NCBI GenBank assembly: GCA_019931185.1
Contig: JAINDK010000012.1
Span: 62,001 to 126,000, forward strand
Reading direction: 5' to 3'
Length of the DNA: 64,000 bases
Origin: Bryobacter sp. CoA8 C33
GTDB lineage: Bacteria > Acidobacteriota > Terriglobia > Bryobacterales > Bryobacteraceae
In this document: positions 29,317 to 36,935 of the stretch, piece after piece
Position numbering within the stretch: the stretch's first letter is position 1
Layout: each line of letters starts with the position of its first letter
Made by a program: the position numbers and the translations under genes
Notes under the pieces: model-generated
What the model saw: the letters and a program-made list of their open reading frames with translations, nothing else
The model's database searches: none
Told to the model about the DNA's origin: nothing

Positions 29317-30646
29317 TCACTCCGTTCGCTTCGGAAAAAACTCGCTGCCGAATCCGGCGGAACTCCTCATAGTGCGCGATGAGATCGCGATAAAGCGTCT
29401 CGCCCACCAGCCGGTATCCGTTGCCCGTCAGATGTACGAAATCGCCTTGCGCGAAGCCGGCATAAACCCAACGCTTCATCGCTCCGGCGCCGCCCATACG
29501 CTCGCGCAGATCCCAAAAAGCGGCGCCAGCTTCGATGGCGGCCTCCCGTTGCGCCTCGCAGATCATGTCGAGCTGCGGTAGAGCCAGTACGCCTTTGCGG
29601 GTGCGCACCGCGCGGTCGGGGGGGCCGACCACCAGTAAACTTGCCGCCGGCGCCATCGCCCGGTAGCGGGCGAGCACTTCGCGGAACATCGCGCGATAAG
29701 ACTCCGCCGTCCAATCCCGCCGCGCGGCTTCATTGCTTCCATAAGCGAAGACAATCAGCGCCGGATTTCGTTTCCCTACATGCTCGCGCAACATCGATTC
29801 TTCCCACCGCAGGCTGAGCTGGGCCGAGGCGCCATTGATGCCCAGCGTCTCCCAGGTCAGGCCCCGATTGCGTTCCGTCACCCAGCCGAAGAGCTTCACC
29901 GGGGCGCTGCTGATCGTCTCCACCGTAAACCGCTTTAAGCCTTCCGGCACATCCAGCGCCCAATAGCCCGGGCCGAGCGAGCCCTCGGTCTCGACCGTGG
30001 CCACCTCGGCGCCATCGAGGTAGATCCGGAAGCTGCCCCCGCCGGGCTGCCGGAGGAAGTGCAGTTCCACGCGGTCGCCCTCGGCGTCGAGATATACCAT
30101 CTCGCCGGCGCGCCGAGTCACGATGGCGGCGCCACCAAGGCCATAAAAGCCGTCCTCGCCTTTTGTCAACAGCCCTTCGGTTTCCCAGCGCGGGCTCTGT
30201 CCGCCCTTCACGTCATAACGCCGGTAGCCGGCAAAGGGCCGGCCGGCAAAGGAATAGCCCGCTCCACCATCGCCAAATCGGCCTTGGAATAGCTGCCGCA
30301 ACTGATGCGCCCAATCATCACTGGCCGTGTGAGAATCGCCATACTGCAGCACGTGCAACGATTGCGGCCCGGTAATGCCGGGTTGCTCCAACTGGTAGAG
30401 CTGTTCGAAAAAAGGAATCAAGGCGGCCGAGTTTTCCAGTGCCGCCGCAGCCACCGCGTCCATGGCTCCGGAAACATACTCGCGCGAGGCGGCCCGCACC
30501 TTTTGACTGACCACGGGGGGCTTCGGCACGGCGGTGCGTTTTCTCGCCGCTGTCGTTTTCTTGCGGGGCGCGGGCCTGCGCGGCGCGCCGGCAACAACGC
30601 CGCCGAGGACCAGCATGACCAGAGCCCATTTGTATCCGCGCAACAT
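29291..30646 (-). CDS. Secreted SGNH/GDSL-family hydrolase or O-acyltransferase
   Basis: 451 residues. A membrane leader (LVMLVLGGVVAG) and a basic Ala/Pro/Lys-rich segment (21-50) precede the SGNH domain. Block I is QYGDSHTASDDW with Ser105, block II GINGAS, block III AYGSNEA, and block V DFVHL with Asp402 and His405. The triad is therefore complete. GDSHTA rather than GDSL resembles cell-envelope O-acyl enzymes of the PatB/AlgX type. A domain of about 130 residues is inserted between blocks I and II (beta-rich; possible carbohydrate-binding part). It likely adds or removes an acyl group on an envelope polymer. GAGAGG about 8 bases before the ATG gives a good ribosome site. Confidence 0.8.
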   Translation of the reverse strand: MLRGYKWALVMLVLGGVVAGAPRRPAPRKKTTAARKRTAVPKPPVVSQKVRAASREYVSGAMDAVAAAALENSAALIPFFEQLYQLEQPGITGPQSLHVLQYGDSHTASDDWAHQLRQLFQGRFGDGGAGYSFAGRPFAGYRRYDVKGGQSPRWETEGLLTKGEDGFYGLGGAAIVTRRAGEMVYLDAEGDRVELHFLRQPGGGSFRIYLDGAEVATVETEGSLGPGYWALDVPEGLKRFTVETISSAPVKLFGWVTERNRGLTWETLGINGASAQLSLRWEESMLREHVGKRNPALIVFAYGSNEAARRDWTAESYRAMFREVLARYRAMAPAASLLVVGPPDRAVRTRKGVLALPQLDMICEAQREAAIEAGAAFWDLRERMGGAGAMKRWVYAGFAQGDFVHLTGNGYRLVGETLYRDLIAHYEEFRRIRQRVFSEANGVNDAAKQDQ

Positions 30647-30688
30647 GATCCCCTCTCATCTTCGCAAAATCCGCCATCATAAAGGCAG

Positions 30689-31603
30689 ATGTGGACGCGC
30701 CGCGCCATCCTCGCCCCCCTTTTCGCGCAGGAAGTCACGTTTCGCGCCGGTGTCGATGTCGTCAATCTTCTGGTGAGCGTGCGCAACGGCGCGGGGCAAT
30801 GGGTGAATGATCTCAACGAGGAGGATTTTCTTCTCAGCGAAGAAGGTACGCCCCAGAAGATTAGCTACTTTGCCCGCCAGTCGGATCTGCCCCTGCGCCT
30901 GGGGCTGCTGATCGACACGAGCATGAGTCAGCAAAAAGTGATTGCCGCTGAGCGCGGCGCGGCTTTCCGGTTCTTGGATCAAGTGTTGCGCGAGCGCCAC
31001 GATCTGGTATTCCTGATTCAATTCGATACGCTGGCGCGCGTTCGCCTGGGGTTTAGCGATTCCCGCGTGCAACTGGAAGAGGTGCTCACCGGCATCGACA
31101 CGCCGACGCAAAGTGAGTTGAGGGCACGCGGCGGGGCCGGTACTTCCTGCCTTGATGCGATTGCCTCGGGCGCGGAATTGCTCAAGACACAGAGCGGCCG
31201 CAAGGCGATGATCGTGCTCTCCGATGGTGTTGACAGCTCGAGCCACCACACGTTGCCCATGGCCATCGAGGCGGCCCAGCGGGCCGATGCCCTTATTTAC
31301 GCCGTTTACTTCACCGACCCCGGCTTTTACAGCAATGCTTTTGGCTTGCCCGATGGACGCGCCATCCTGGCGCGCCTCGCCCGTGAGACCGGCGGCGCCC
31401 TTTATGAAGTCAGCCGGAAACAAAGTATCGACCGGATTTTTGGTTGGATCGAACAGGAATTGCGGAATCAATACAGCCTCGGCTACGTTCCCGTGAGCCG
31501 GGGCGGCTATCCTTCTTTTCGCCGGATCCAGTTGATCACCCGGCGCAAGGGGCTGATCGTGCGCACCCGCGTGGGCTACTGGCCTAGGACTGGCTCTCCT
31601 TAA
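30689..31603 (+). CDS. VWFA-domain protein of the acidobacterial TIGR03436 type
   Basis: 304 residues. An N-terminal segment (LLVSVRNGAGQWVNDLNEEDFLLSEEGTPQKI) typical of acidobacterial VWFA-related proteins precedes a von Willebrand A domain (about 70-265) with an intact MIDAS start DTSMS and a later metal contact in MIVLSDGVD. The N-terminus (MWTRRAILAPLFAQ) is a short possible leader, weaker than usual. Probably an extracytoplasmic metal-dependent protein-binding domain. It is divergent from the SGNH gene by 42 bases, and its 3' end overlaps the convergent PH-like gene by 20 bases. Confidence 0.85.
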   Translation: MWTRRAILAPLFAQEVTFRAGVDVVNLLVSVRNGAGQWVNDLNEEDFLLSEEGTPQKISYFARQSDLPLRLGLLIDTSMSQQKVIAAERGAAFRFLDQVLRERHDLVFLIQFDTLARVRLGFSDSRVQLEEVLTGIDTPTQSELRARGGAGTSCLDAIASGAELLKTQSGRKAMIVLSDGVDSSSHHTLPMAIEAAQRADALIYAVYFTDPGFYSNAFGLPDGRAILARLARETGGALYEVSRKQSIDRIFGWIEQELRNQYSLGYVPVSRGGYPSFRRIQLITRRKGLIVRTRVGYWPRTGSP

Positions 31604-32162
31604 GTTGGACACGGAAGGCATGCATTTTCATGAAAATCTCCTGGGCGTGGTCGCGGCTGATGCCCAACAGATGAAAAATCGGCTTCTTGTTCTCATTGAC
31701 GATCAGCTTTAATTCCATGTGTTTGTTGCCGTCGCGCACGTTGGCGTCCTGAAAGGAGTCAAGCTGGAATTCGATCTTGCGCCCGTCGGCGGCAAAGATC
31801 AGGCGCTTTTGCGTGAGCAGGATATGTCCCACTGAGCGGCGAAACCCATCCACCGAGTCGTAGGCGATAGCCGGAACCAGATACACGAGCTTTTCACCGC
31901 CAAGAGCCTCCCGCAGAGGTTCGTGATACTTCTCTTCCACTTCATGAATAGAGCGGTGAAAAGCCATGCGGTCCGTGAAGCTGTGCTTGTAGTTGGCAAT
32001 GATGCCGCGCATTCGCAGCGCAACGGAATAAATCGAGAAGAGCAATACAAGAGCAAGCCCGATCAGGGAAGCGAAGAGTGCAGAGCGGTATTCGACCCAG
32101 ACCGTGATCGGGTCCAGCCCCATGAACCGGACAAAATCCACCCAATCGGGGTAAGCGCTCAT
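31584..32162 (-). CDS. Hypothetical membrane-anchored protein with PH/GRAM-like domain
   Basis: 192 residues. One transmembrane helix (about 28-50, SALFASLIGLALVLLFSIYSVALRM) follows a short N-terminal segment. A helical linker (RSIHEVEEKYHEPLREALGGEKL) leads to a beta-rich domain with GHILLTQKRLIFAADGRKIEFQLDSFQDA, which looks like the bacterial PH or GRAM pattern. The ATG overlaps the kgd stop by four bases, so the two may be co-translated. I cannot assign a function. The PH/GRAM reading is by pattern only. Confidence 0.6.
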   Translation of the reverse strand: MSAYPDWVDFVRFMGLDPITVWVEYRSALFASLIGLALVLLFSIYSVALRMRGIIANYKHSFTDRMAFHRSIHEVEEKYHEPLREALGGEKLVYLVPAIAYDSVDGFRRSVGHILLTQKRLIFAADGRKIEFQLDSFQDANVRDGNKHMELKLIVNENKKPIFHLLGISRDHAQEIFMKMHAFRVQLKESQS

Positions 32163-35100
32163 TGTTTCTTACGGCGGGCCACCAATTTGACGCGGCGTGG
32201 GCGCAATTGGGCAGTTTGTGAGAAGGCGGCGTCGACAAACTCAGCCAATTCCTTGGCGTGCTGTTTGCTCGATCCGGTAGCGGTGGAGGCCGCCTCGGGC
32301 CGGCCTGCGTAATGTACGGCGCGGCGGCTGGCCGCGAGCACAAAGTTCAGGTGCTCCTGGACAAAGCGCCAGGGGCCCATGTTGCGCGGTTCTTCCTGCA
32401 CCCAGATGATCTCCGCCGAAGGCGCATAGCGCTGAAGCATATCGCTCACCAGATCCGACGGGAAGGGATACAATTGTTCGATGCGGACGATGGCCACGTG
32501 ATCGGCCCCCCGCTCCTCGCGCGCCTGCAGCAGATCGAAATAAACCTTGCCGGAACAAACTAGCACGCGGGTGATCTTTGCGCCGGCATCGGCGTTGGAG
32601 TCACCGATCACCTCGCGGAAGCTGCCTTGCGTGAAGTCCTCCACCGGGCTGGCTGCTTTCGGGTTGCGCAGGTTGGCCTTGGGCGTGAAGACGATGAGCG
32701 GCTTACGTAAGCCGCGGCGGTCTTCCCCGCCGTTCATCTGCCGCCGCAGTAGGTGGAAGTAGTTGGCTGAGGTCGTGCAGTTGGCCACGATCATGTTGTC
32801 TTCGGCACAGAGCTGCAGGAAGCGCTCAATGCGGGCGCTCGAGTGCTCCGGCCCCTGGCCCTCATAGCCGTGCGGCAATAGCAGCACCAGTCCGCTCGGC
32901 TGGCCCCATTTGGCCTCGGCTGCGGCGATGAACTGGTCGATCATAATCTGCGCACCGTTGGCGAAGTCTCCGAATTGCGCCTCCCACAACACTAGCGTGA
33001 GAGGATCGGCCACGCTATAGCCGAACTCGAAGCCCATCACGGCGTATTCGCTGAGCGAACTGTCAACGGCTTCAAACCTGGCCTGATCGGGCGACAAGTG
33101 CTGCAGCGGCATATAGCTCTTGCCTGTTTCGTAGTCCACCAGCTCGAGGTGGCGTTGCGAGAAAGTGCCGCGCGGGCAGTCCTGACCGGACAATCGTACC
33201 GGCGTGCCTTCGAGCACGAGGCTGCCAAAGGCCACCATCTCGGCTGTCGCCCAGTCGAGATGGGCCCCCTTGAGCACTTCCCGGCGCTTGTCGAGCGTAT
33301 TCACCTTCAGTTTCGGGTGCACCGTGAAACCTTCCGGCACGGTCAGGTAGCCTTGGATTACCCGCTCGAGCAGGGTGCGGTCGATCGCCGTGTTGCCGTT
33401 GTTGAATGGGGCAATGGCCGCTTGATCGTAGCTCGTCATTTCCACCGTTTCGAGCTTTTCGGCGTTCGTCTGCGCGGCCTGATAGCCTTCCTCCATCCGT
33501 GCGTTCAGCCGCTTCTTGATCGAATCGAGCTCCGCCGCGCTCAACACGCTCTCCCGCACCAGCCGGTCGCTGTACTGTGCCGCCACCGAGGCGTGGTTCT
33601 TGATCAGCTTGTACATCAGCGGCTGGGTGTAGGACGGGTCGTCACCCTCGTTGTGGCCATGCTTGCGATAGCAGATCATATCGATGACCACATCGCGCTT
33701 GAACTCCTGACGGAAGTCAAAGGCAATCTGGGCCACGCGGAAGCAGGCTTCCGGGTCGTCGCCGTTGACATGGAAGATCGGCGCCTGCACCATGCGGGCA
33801 ATATCGGTGCAATAGCTCGAACTGCGCGCATCCTGTGGATTCGTGGTGAATCCGATCTGGTTGTTGATGACCACGTGAAGCGTGCCGCCCGTGGTGTAGC
33901 CCTCGAGCTGAGACAGATTCAGGGTTTCCATCACCACGCCCTGGCCGGCAAAAGCCGCATCGCCGTGGATCAAGACCGGGATCACGCGCTCGCGCTTGGT
34001 GTCCCCGAGCCGTTCCTGCTTCGGGCGCACAATACCTTCCACCACCGGATTGACCGCTTCAAGGTGGCTCGGGTTCGGCGCCAGACTGACTACGACTTCC
34101 TTGCCCTTCGATGAAGTGCGAACACTGGTTGCCCCGAGATGGTACTTCACGTCGCCCGAGCCTTGAGTGGAGTTCGGATCGAGGTTGCCTTCAAATTCGC
34201 TGAAGATTTGCGCCATCCGCTTGCCCACCGCATTGGCCAGAACGGTTAGCCGTCCGCGGTGCGCCATGCCGACTACGACTTCATGCACGTTCGTATTGGC
34301 CGCCCGCTCAATCAGTTCGTCGAGAATGGCCAGGGTGGATTCCCCACCCTCAAGCGAAAAGCGCTTCTGGCCCACAAACCGCGTGCCGAGAAACTGCTCG
34401 AACAATTCCGCTTGCAGCAGGCGTTCGAGAATACGCCGCCGCGTGGGCTCATCGAGCGGAGCATGGCTCGAAGGCGGCTCCATGCGGTGTTGAAGCCATG
34501 CCTTCTGCTCGGGATATTGAATATGCATGTATTCGACGCCCACCTTGTTGCAATAGGTGCGGCGCAGCGTTTCGAGCGTCTCGCGCAGCGTGCTCACGCC
34601 CGGCACATCGCCGAGCCCGGTCGATGCCCCCAGGTTGCCGGTGATAAATTCGCGGTCCAGATCCCAGATGGAGAGCCCGTAGGTGGAGGGGTCCAGCTCC
34701 GGGTGGTATTGTGCTTCCACGCCAAGCGGATTGAGATCGGCAATCAGGTGGCCGCGTACGCGATAGGCATGAATCAGTTGCAGCACGGCGGCTTCCTTGG
34801 CCGATTCCGCGCTTACCTTTCCGCTGGCGACGCCGGGCAGGGCGGCCACGGCCCGATCGGTCTGCCACGAGACCGGCCGATAGGGCAGCTTCAAATCGTT
34901 GAAGATGGTTTCGTAAAAACGGTCGGCGCCATTCAGCAACTCCTGCAGCCGCGCGAGAAACATGCCGCTTTCAGCACCCTGTATGACGCGGTGGTCATAG
35001 GTGCAGCTCATCAGCATGACTTTGGACAGCCCCAGGGCAGAGCGCGTTTCCGGCCGCACACCCTGATATTCCGCCGGATAATCAATCGATCCGGTGGCGA

Positions 35101-35917
35101 TGATCGCCCCCTGCCCCGGCATCAGCCGCGGCACTGAGCCAAGGGTACCCACCGTACCCGGGTTGGTTAGCGAAATCGTCGTGCCTTGAAAGTCGGACAG
35201 TTGCAGCTTGCCGTTACGCCCCTTCTTCACGAGGTCGTCGAAGGCAGCGAGAAACTGAGCAAAGTTCATCTGGCCGCAGTTTTTGATATTGGGCACAACG
35301 AGGGACCGTGCCCCGTCCTTGCCAGCCACGTCAATCGCGATGCCCAGATTCACTTGGCCCTTCACCCAGCGGAAGGGCTGCCCCTCGCTCTCGGCGTAGG
35401 CGTTGTTCAAATTCGAAAAGCTTTCGAGCGCCTTCGTGATGGCATAGGCGATCATGTGCGTATAAGAGATCTTGCTCTTGCCCGCCATCGCGCGGCTTTG
35501 GTTGATCAGAGTACGGTTCTCGTCGATCACCTTCACCGGGATCGAGCGCTGGCTGGTCGCCGTAGGCACCGCCAGCGAGAGGTTCATATTTTCGGCGATG
35601 CGCGCCGCGGTGCCGCGCAAGGGCACAAGTTGTTCGGCCGGCCCCAGTTCCTTCGGCGGCGCCGCCGCCCGGGCAATCAGATCGTTCGTCGATGCCGGCG
35701 CGGCGCTGGCCGCCGCCGGTTTCGGCTCCGCCGCTATCTGCTGGGGGGCCGCCGTCTGCTGGGCCACCGGCTGGGCCGTCTCCGCCGGGGTGTCGGTATC
35801 GAAAACACCCTTCCAGGCCGTATCGACAGCACTTCGGTTGTTCAAGTATTCCTGGTACAGCTCTTCGGCGAGCCAGTCATTGAGCGTCGCGGACGCTGCT
35901 TCTCGTGAGTCGGACAT
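32159..35917 (-). CDS. kgd: Multifunctional 2-oxoglutarate metabolism enzyme (fused E2 core-E1)
   Basis: 1252 residues from ATG at 35917; further in-frame codons upstream would run into the divergent promoter region. Residues 1-45 resemble the KGD/E1o N-terminal arm (LAEELYQEYLNNRSAVDTAW). A Pro/Ala/Gln-rich linker leads to a dihydrolipoyl-succinyltransferase-like core (about 100-335) with TYDHRVIQGAESG at the catalytic position. The thiamine-dependent E1 domain follows (GMAHRGRLTVLANAVGK; VIPVLIHGDAAFAGQG...NNQIGFTTNP, the TPP-binding segment). This domain order is that of mycobacterial KGD (1231 residues), which decarboxylates 2-oxoglutarate. No lipoyl domain is present, so a separate lipoylated carrier would be needed for dehydrogenase activity. 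Confidence 0.93.
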   Translation of the reverse strand: MSDSREAASATLNDWLAEELYQEYLNNRSAVDTAWKGVFDTDTPAETAQPVAQQTAAPQQIAAEPKPAAASAAPASTNDLIARAAAPPKELGPAEQLVPLRGTAARIAENMNLSLAVPTATSQRSIPVKVIDENRTLINQSRAMAGKSKISYTHMIAYAITKALESFSNLNNAYAESEGQPFRWVKGQVNLGIAIDVAGKDGARSLVVPNIKNCGQMNFAQFLAAFDDLVKKGRNGKLQLSDFQGTTISLTNPGTVGTLGSVPRLMPGQGAIIATGSIDYPAEYQGVRPETRSALGLSKVMLMSCTYDHRVIQGAESGMFLARLQELLNGADRFYETIFNDLKLPYRPVSWQTDRAVAALPGVASGKVSAESAKEAAVLQLIHAYRVRGHLIADLNPLGVEAQYHPELDPSTYGLSIWDLDREFITGNLGASTGLGDVPGVSTLRETLETLRRTYCNKVGVEYMHIQYPEQKAWLQHRMEPPSSHAPLDEPTRRRILERLLQAELFEQFLGTRFVGQKRFSLEGGESTLAILDELIERAANTNVHEVVVGMAHRGRLTVLANAVGKRMAQIFSEFEGNLDPNSTQGSGDVKYHLGATSVRTSSKGKEVVVSLAPNPSHLEAVNPVVEGIVRPKQERLGDTKRERVIPVLIHGDAAFAGQGVVMETLNLSQLEGYTTGGTLHVVINNQIGFTTNPQDARSSSYCTDIARMVQAPIFHVNGDDPEACFRVAQIAFDFRQEFKRDVVIDMICYRKHGHNEGDDPSYTQPLMYKLIKNHASVAAQYSDRLVRESVLSAAELDSIKKRLNARMEEGYQAAQTNAEKLETVEMTSYDQAAIAPFNNGNTAIDRTLLERVIQGYLTVPEGFTVHPKLKVNTLDKRREVLKGAHLDWATAEMVAFGSLVLEGTPVRLSGQDCPRGTFSQRHLELVDYETGKSYMPLQHLSPDQARFEAVDSSLSEYAVMGFEFGYSVADPLTLVLWEAQFGDFANGAQIMIDQFIAAAEAKWGQPSGLVLLLPHGYEGQGPEHSSARIERFLQLCAEDNMIVANCTTSANYFHLLRRQMNGGEDRRGLRKPLIVFTPKANLRNPKAASPVEDFTQGSFREVIGDSNADAGAKITRVLVCSGKVYFDLLQAREERGADHVAIVRIEQLYPFPSDLVSDMLQRYAPSAEIIWVQEEPRNMGPWRFVQEHLNFVLAASRRAVHYAGRPEAASTATGSSKQHAKELAEFVDAAFSQTAQLRPRRVKLVARRKKQ

Positions 35918-35937
35918 GCGGTTGTTTCTCGGGCCGA

Positions 35938-35957
35938 GGCGCGTTTGAAGACGCGCC
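35938..35957 (-). other. Hairpin in the kgd leader
   Basis: GGCGCGT at 35938-35944 and ACGCGCC at 35951-35957 form a perfect seven-base stem with a six-base loop, 20 bases upstream of the kgd ATG. There is no T-tract, so it is not a terminator. It could affect translation or be a protein-binding palindrome. No further support. Confidence 0.4.
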
Positions 35958-35963
35958 ACCGCC

Positions 35964-35991
35964 AAATAACATGATATCGAATCGCAGCCCA
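35964..35991 (-). other. Tentative dif-like sequence
   Basis: Read on the minus strand, the AT-rich end CATGTTATTT resembles the conserved XerD arm of dif, and about 17 of 28 positions match E. coli dif overall. The XerC arm is poor. It lies in an intergenic stretch near the region where strand composition changes sign. A 17/28 match may arise by chance in 64 kb, and the location conflicts slightly with one oriented octamer at 35109. Confidence 0.2.
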
Positions 35992-36005
35992 AAGCTTCAG
36001 AATCG

Positions 36006-36035
36006 TTAACCTGCGCGGCCCCTCCGGAATAGAAT
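36006..36035 (+). promoter_or_regulatory. Candidate promoter of the U32-like gene
   Basis: TTAACC at 36006-36011 and TAGAAT at 36030-36035 with an 18-base spacer make a plausible sigma-70-type promoter. The ATG begins only nine bases after the -10 hexamer, so the transcript would be almost leaderless. Inferred by eye. Confidence 0.4.
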
Positions 36036-36044
36036 GAATTTGTC

Positions 36045-36935
36045 ATGAACGAGGCCAGACAGATTCTCGCCCACCAGGGGCTGCCCGATGGCGACCCGGC
36101 GGCCGCCCCCAGTTCGGCGAAGTGCTTTGCCGACGGCAAGCAATGGAAGATCGAAATTCCCTCCACCGAAGGCCCGCGGGCCTTGGCCGTGGTCATTGAG
36201 GAAGCGGCGCGCCGCCGCGTGCCGGTCGACCGCATCAGCCAGGGTAGCGGCATCATGCTGCTGACGGACGACGAAATCCTCGAAATGGTCCGCCTGGGCG
36301 AGGAAAACCGTATCGAGGTCAACCTCTTCGTTGGCCCGCGCGCTACCTTTGATGTCGGGGCTCAGGTCTTTTCCCCCGCTGGCCGGACTCTCGGCCTCAG
36401 TCTGCGCGGAGCCGATCAGCTCGCCTTCGCCATGGAAGACGTCCTGCGGGCCGTCCGCCTTGGCATCCGCAGCATTCTCGTCAGCGATATCGGCAATCTG
36501 ATGGTGATGGGAAACGCGAAGAAGCGCGGTGACCTTCCGGCCGATTTGATCATCAAGACCAGCGTCATGATGGCCCCCTGCAACCCCGCTTCCGCCCGGT
36601 TGCTTGAAGACCTCGGCGCCACCACGATCAATATCCCGAGCGATCTTTCCATTCCCCAAATCGCCGCCATCCGCTCGGCAATCGATGCCCCGATTGACTT
36701 TTATGTCGAAGCTCCCGACAACATCGGCGGGTTTCTCCGCTACTACGAAATCCCCGAACTGATCCGTGTCGCCGCGCCGATCTATCTCAAGTTCGGCCTC
36801 CGTAACTCACCCGACATCTACCCCTGCGGCACACACATCGAGAACACCGCCATCGCCCTCACGCGCGAACGCATGCGCCGCGCCGAGATGGCCATGGGTT
36901 TTATTTCGCGCTTTTGCGGCCCCGGCCCGGCGTAG
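36045..36935 (+). CDS. Short U32-peptidase-like protein
   Basis: 296 residues, no signal peptide. A TIM-barrel-like pattern with VNLFVGPRATFDVGAQVF, IRSILVSDIGNLMVMG, DLIIKTSVMMAPCNPASARLLEDLGATTINIPSDLSI and IYLKFGLRNSPDIYPCGTHIE resembles the core of the U32 family, but lacks the C-terminal extension of longer members. U32 proteins include tRNA/rRNA hydroxylases (TrhP, RlhA) and ubiquinone hydroxylation proteins that carry Fe-S clusters; here cysteines occur at CNP, PCGTH and FCGPG. Function unassigned. The last 35 bases overlap the 3' end of convergent der. Confidence 0.6.
   Translation: MNEARQILAHQGLPDGDPAAAPSSAKCFADGKQWKIEIPSTEGPRALAVVIEEAARRRVPVDRISQGSGIMLLTDDEILEMVRLGEENRIEVNLFVGPRATFDVGAQVFSPAGRTLGLSLRGADQLAFAMEDVLRAVRLGIRSILVSDIGNLMVMGNAKKRGDLPADLIIKTSVMMAPCNPASARLLEDLGATTINIPSDLSIPQIAAIRSAIDAPIDFYVEAPDNIGGFLRYYEIPELIRVAAPIYLKFGLRNSPDIYPCGTHIENTAIALTRERMRRAEMAMGFISRFCGPGPA

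Noticed and set aside
35918-36322. N-terminal extension of kgd
   Set aside because: It would run through the divergent promoter and into the U32-like gene. The KGD-like N-terminus starts at Met 35917.
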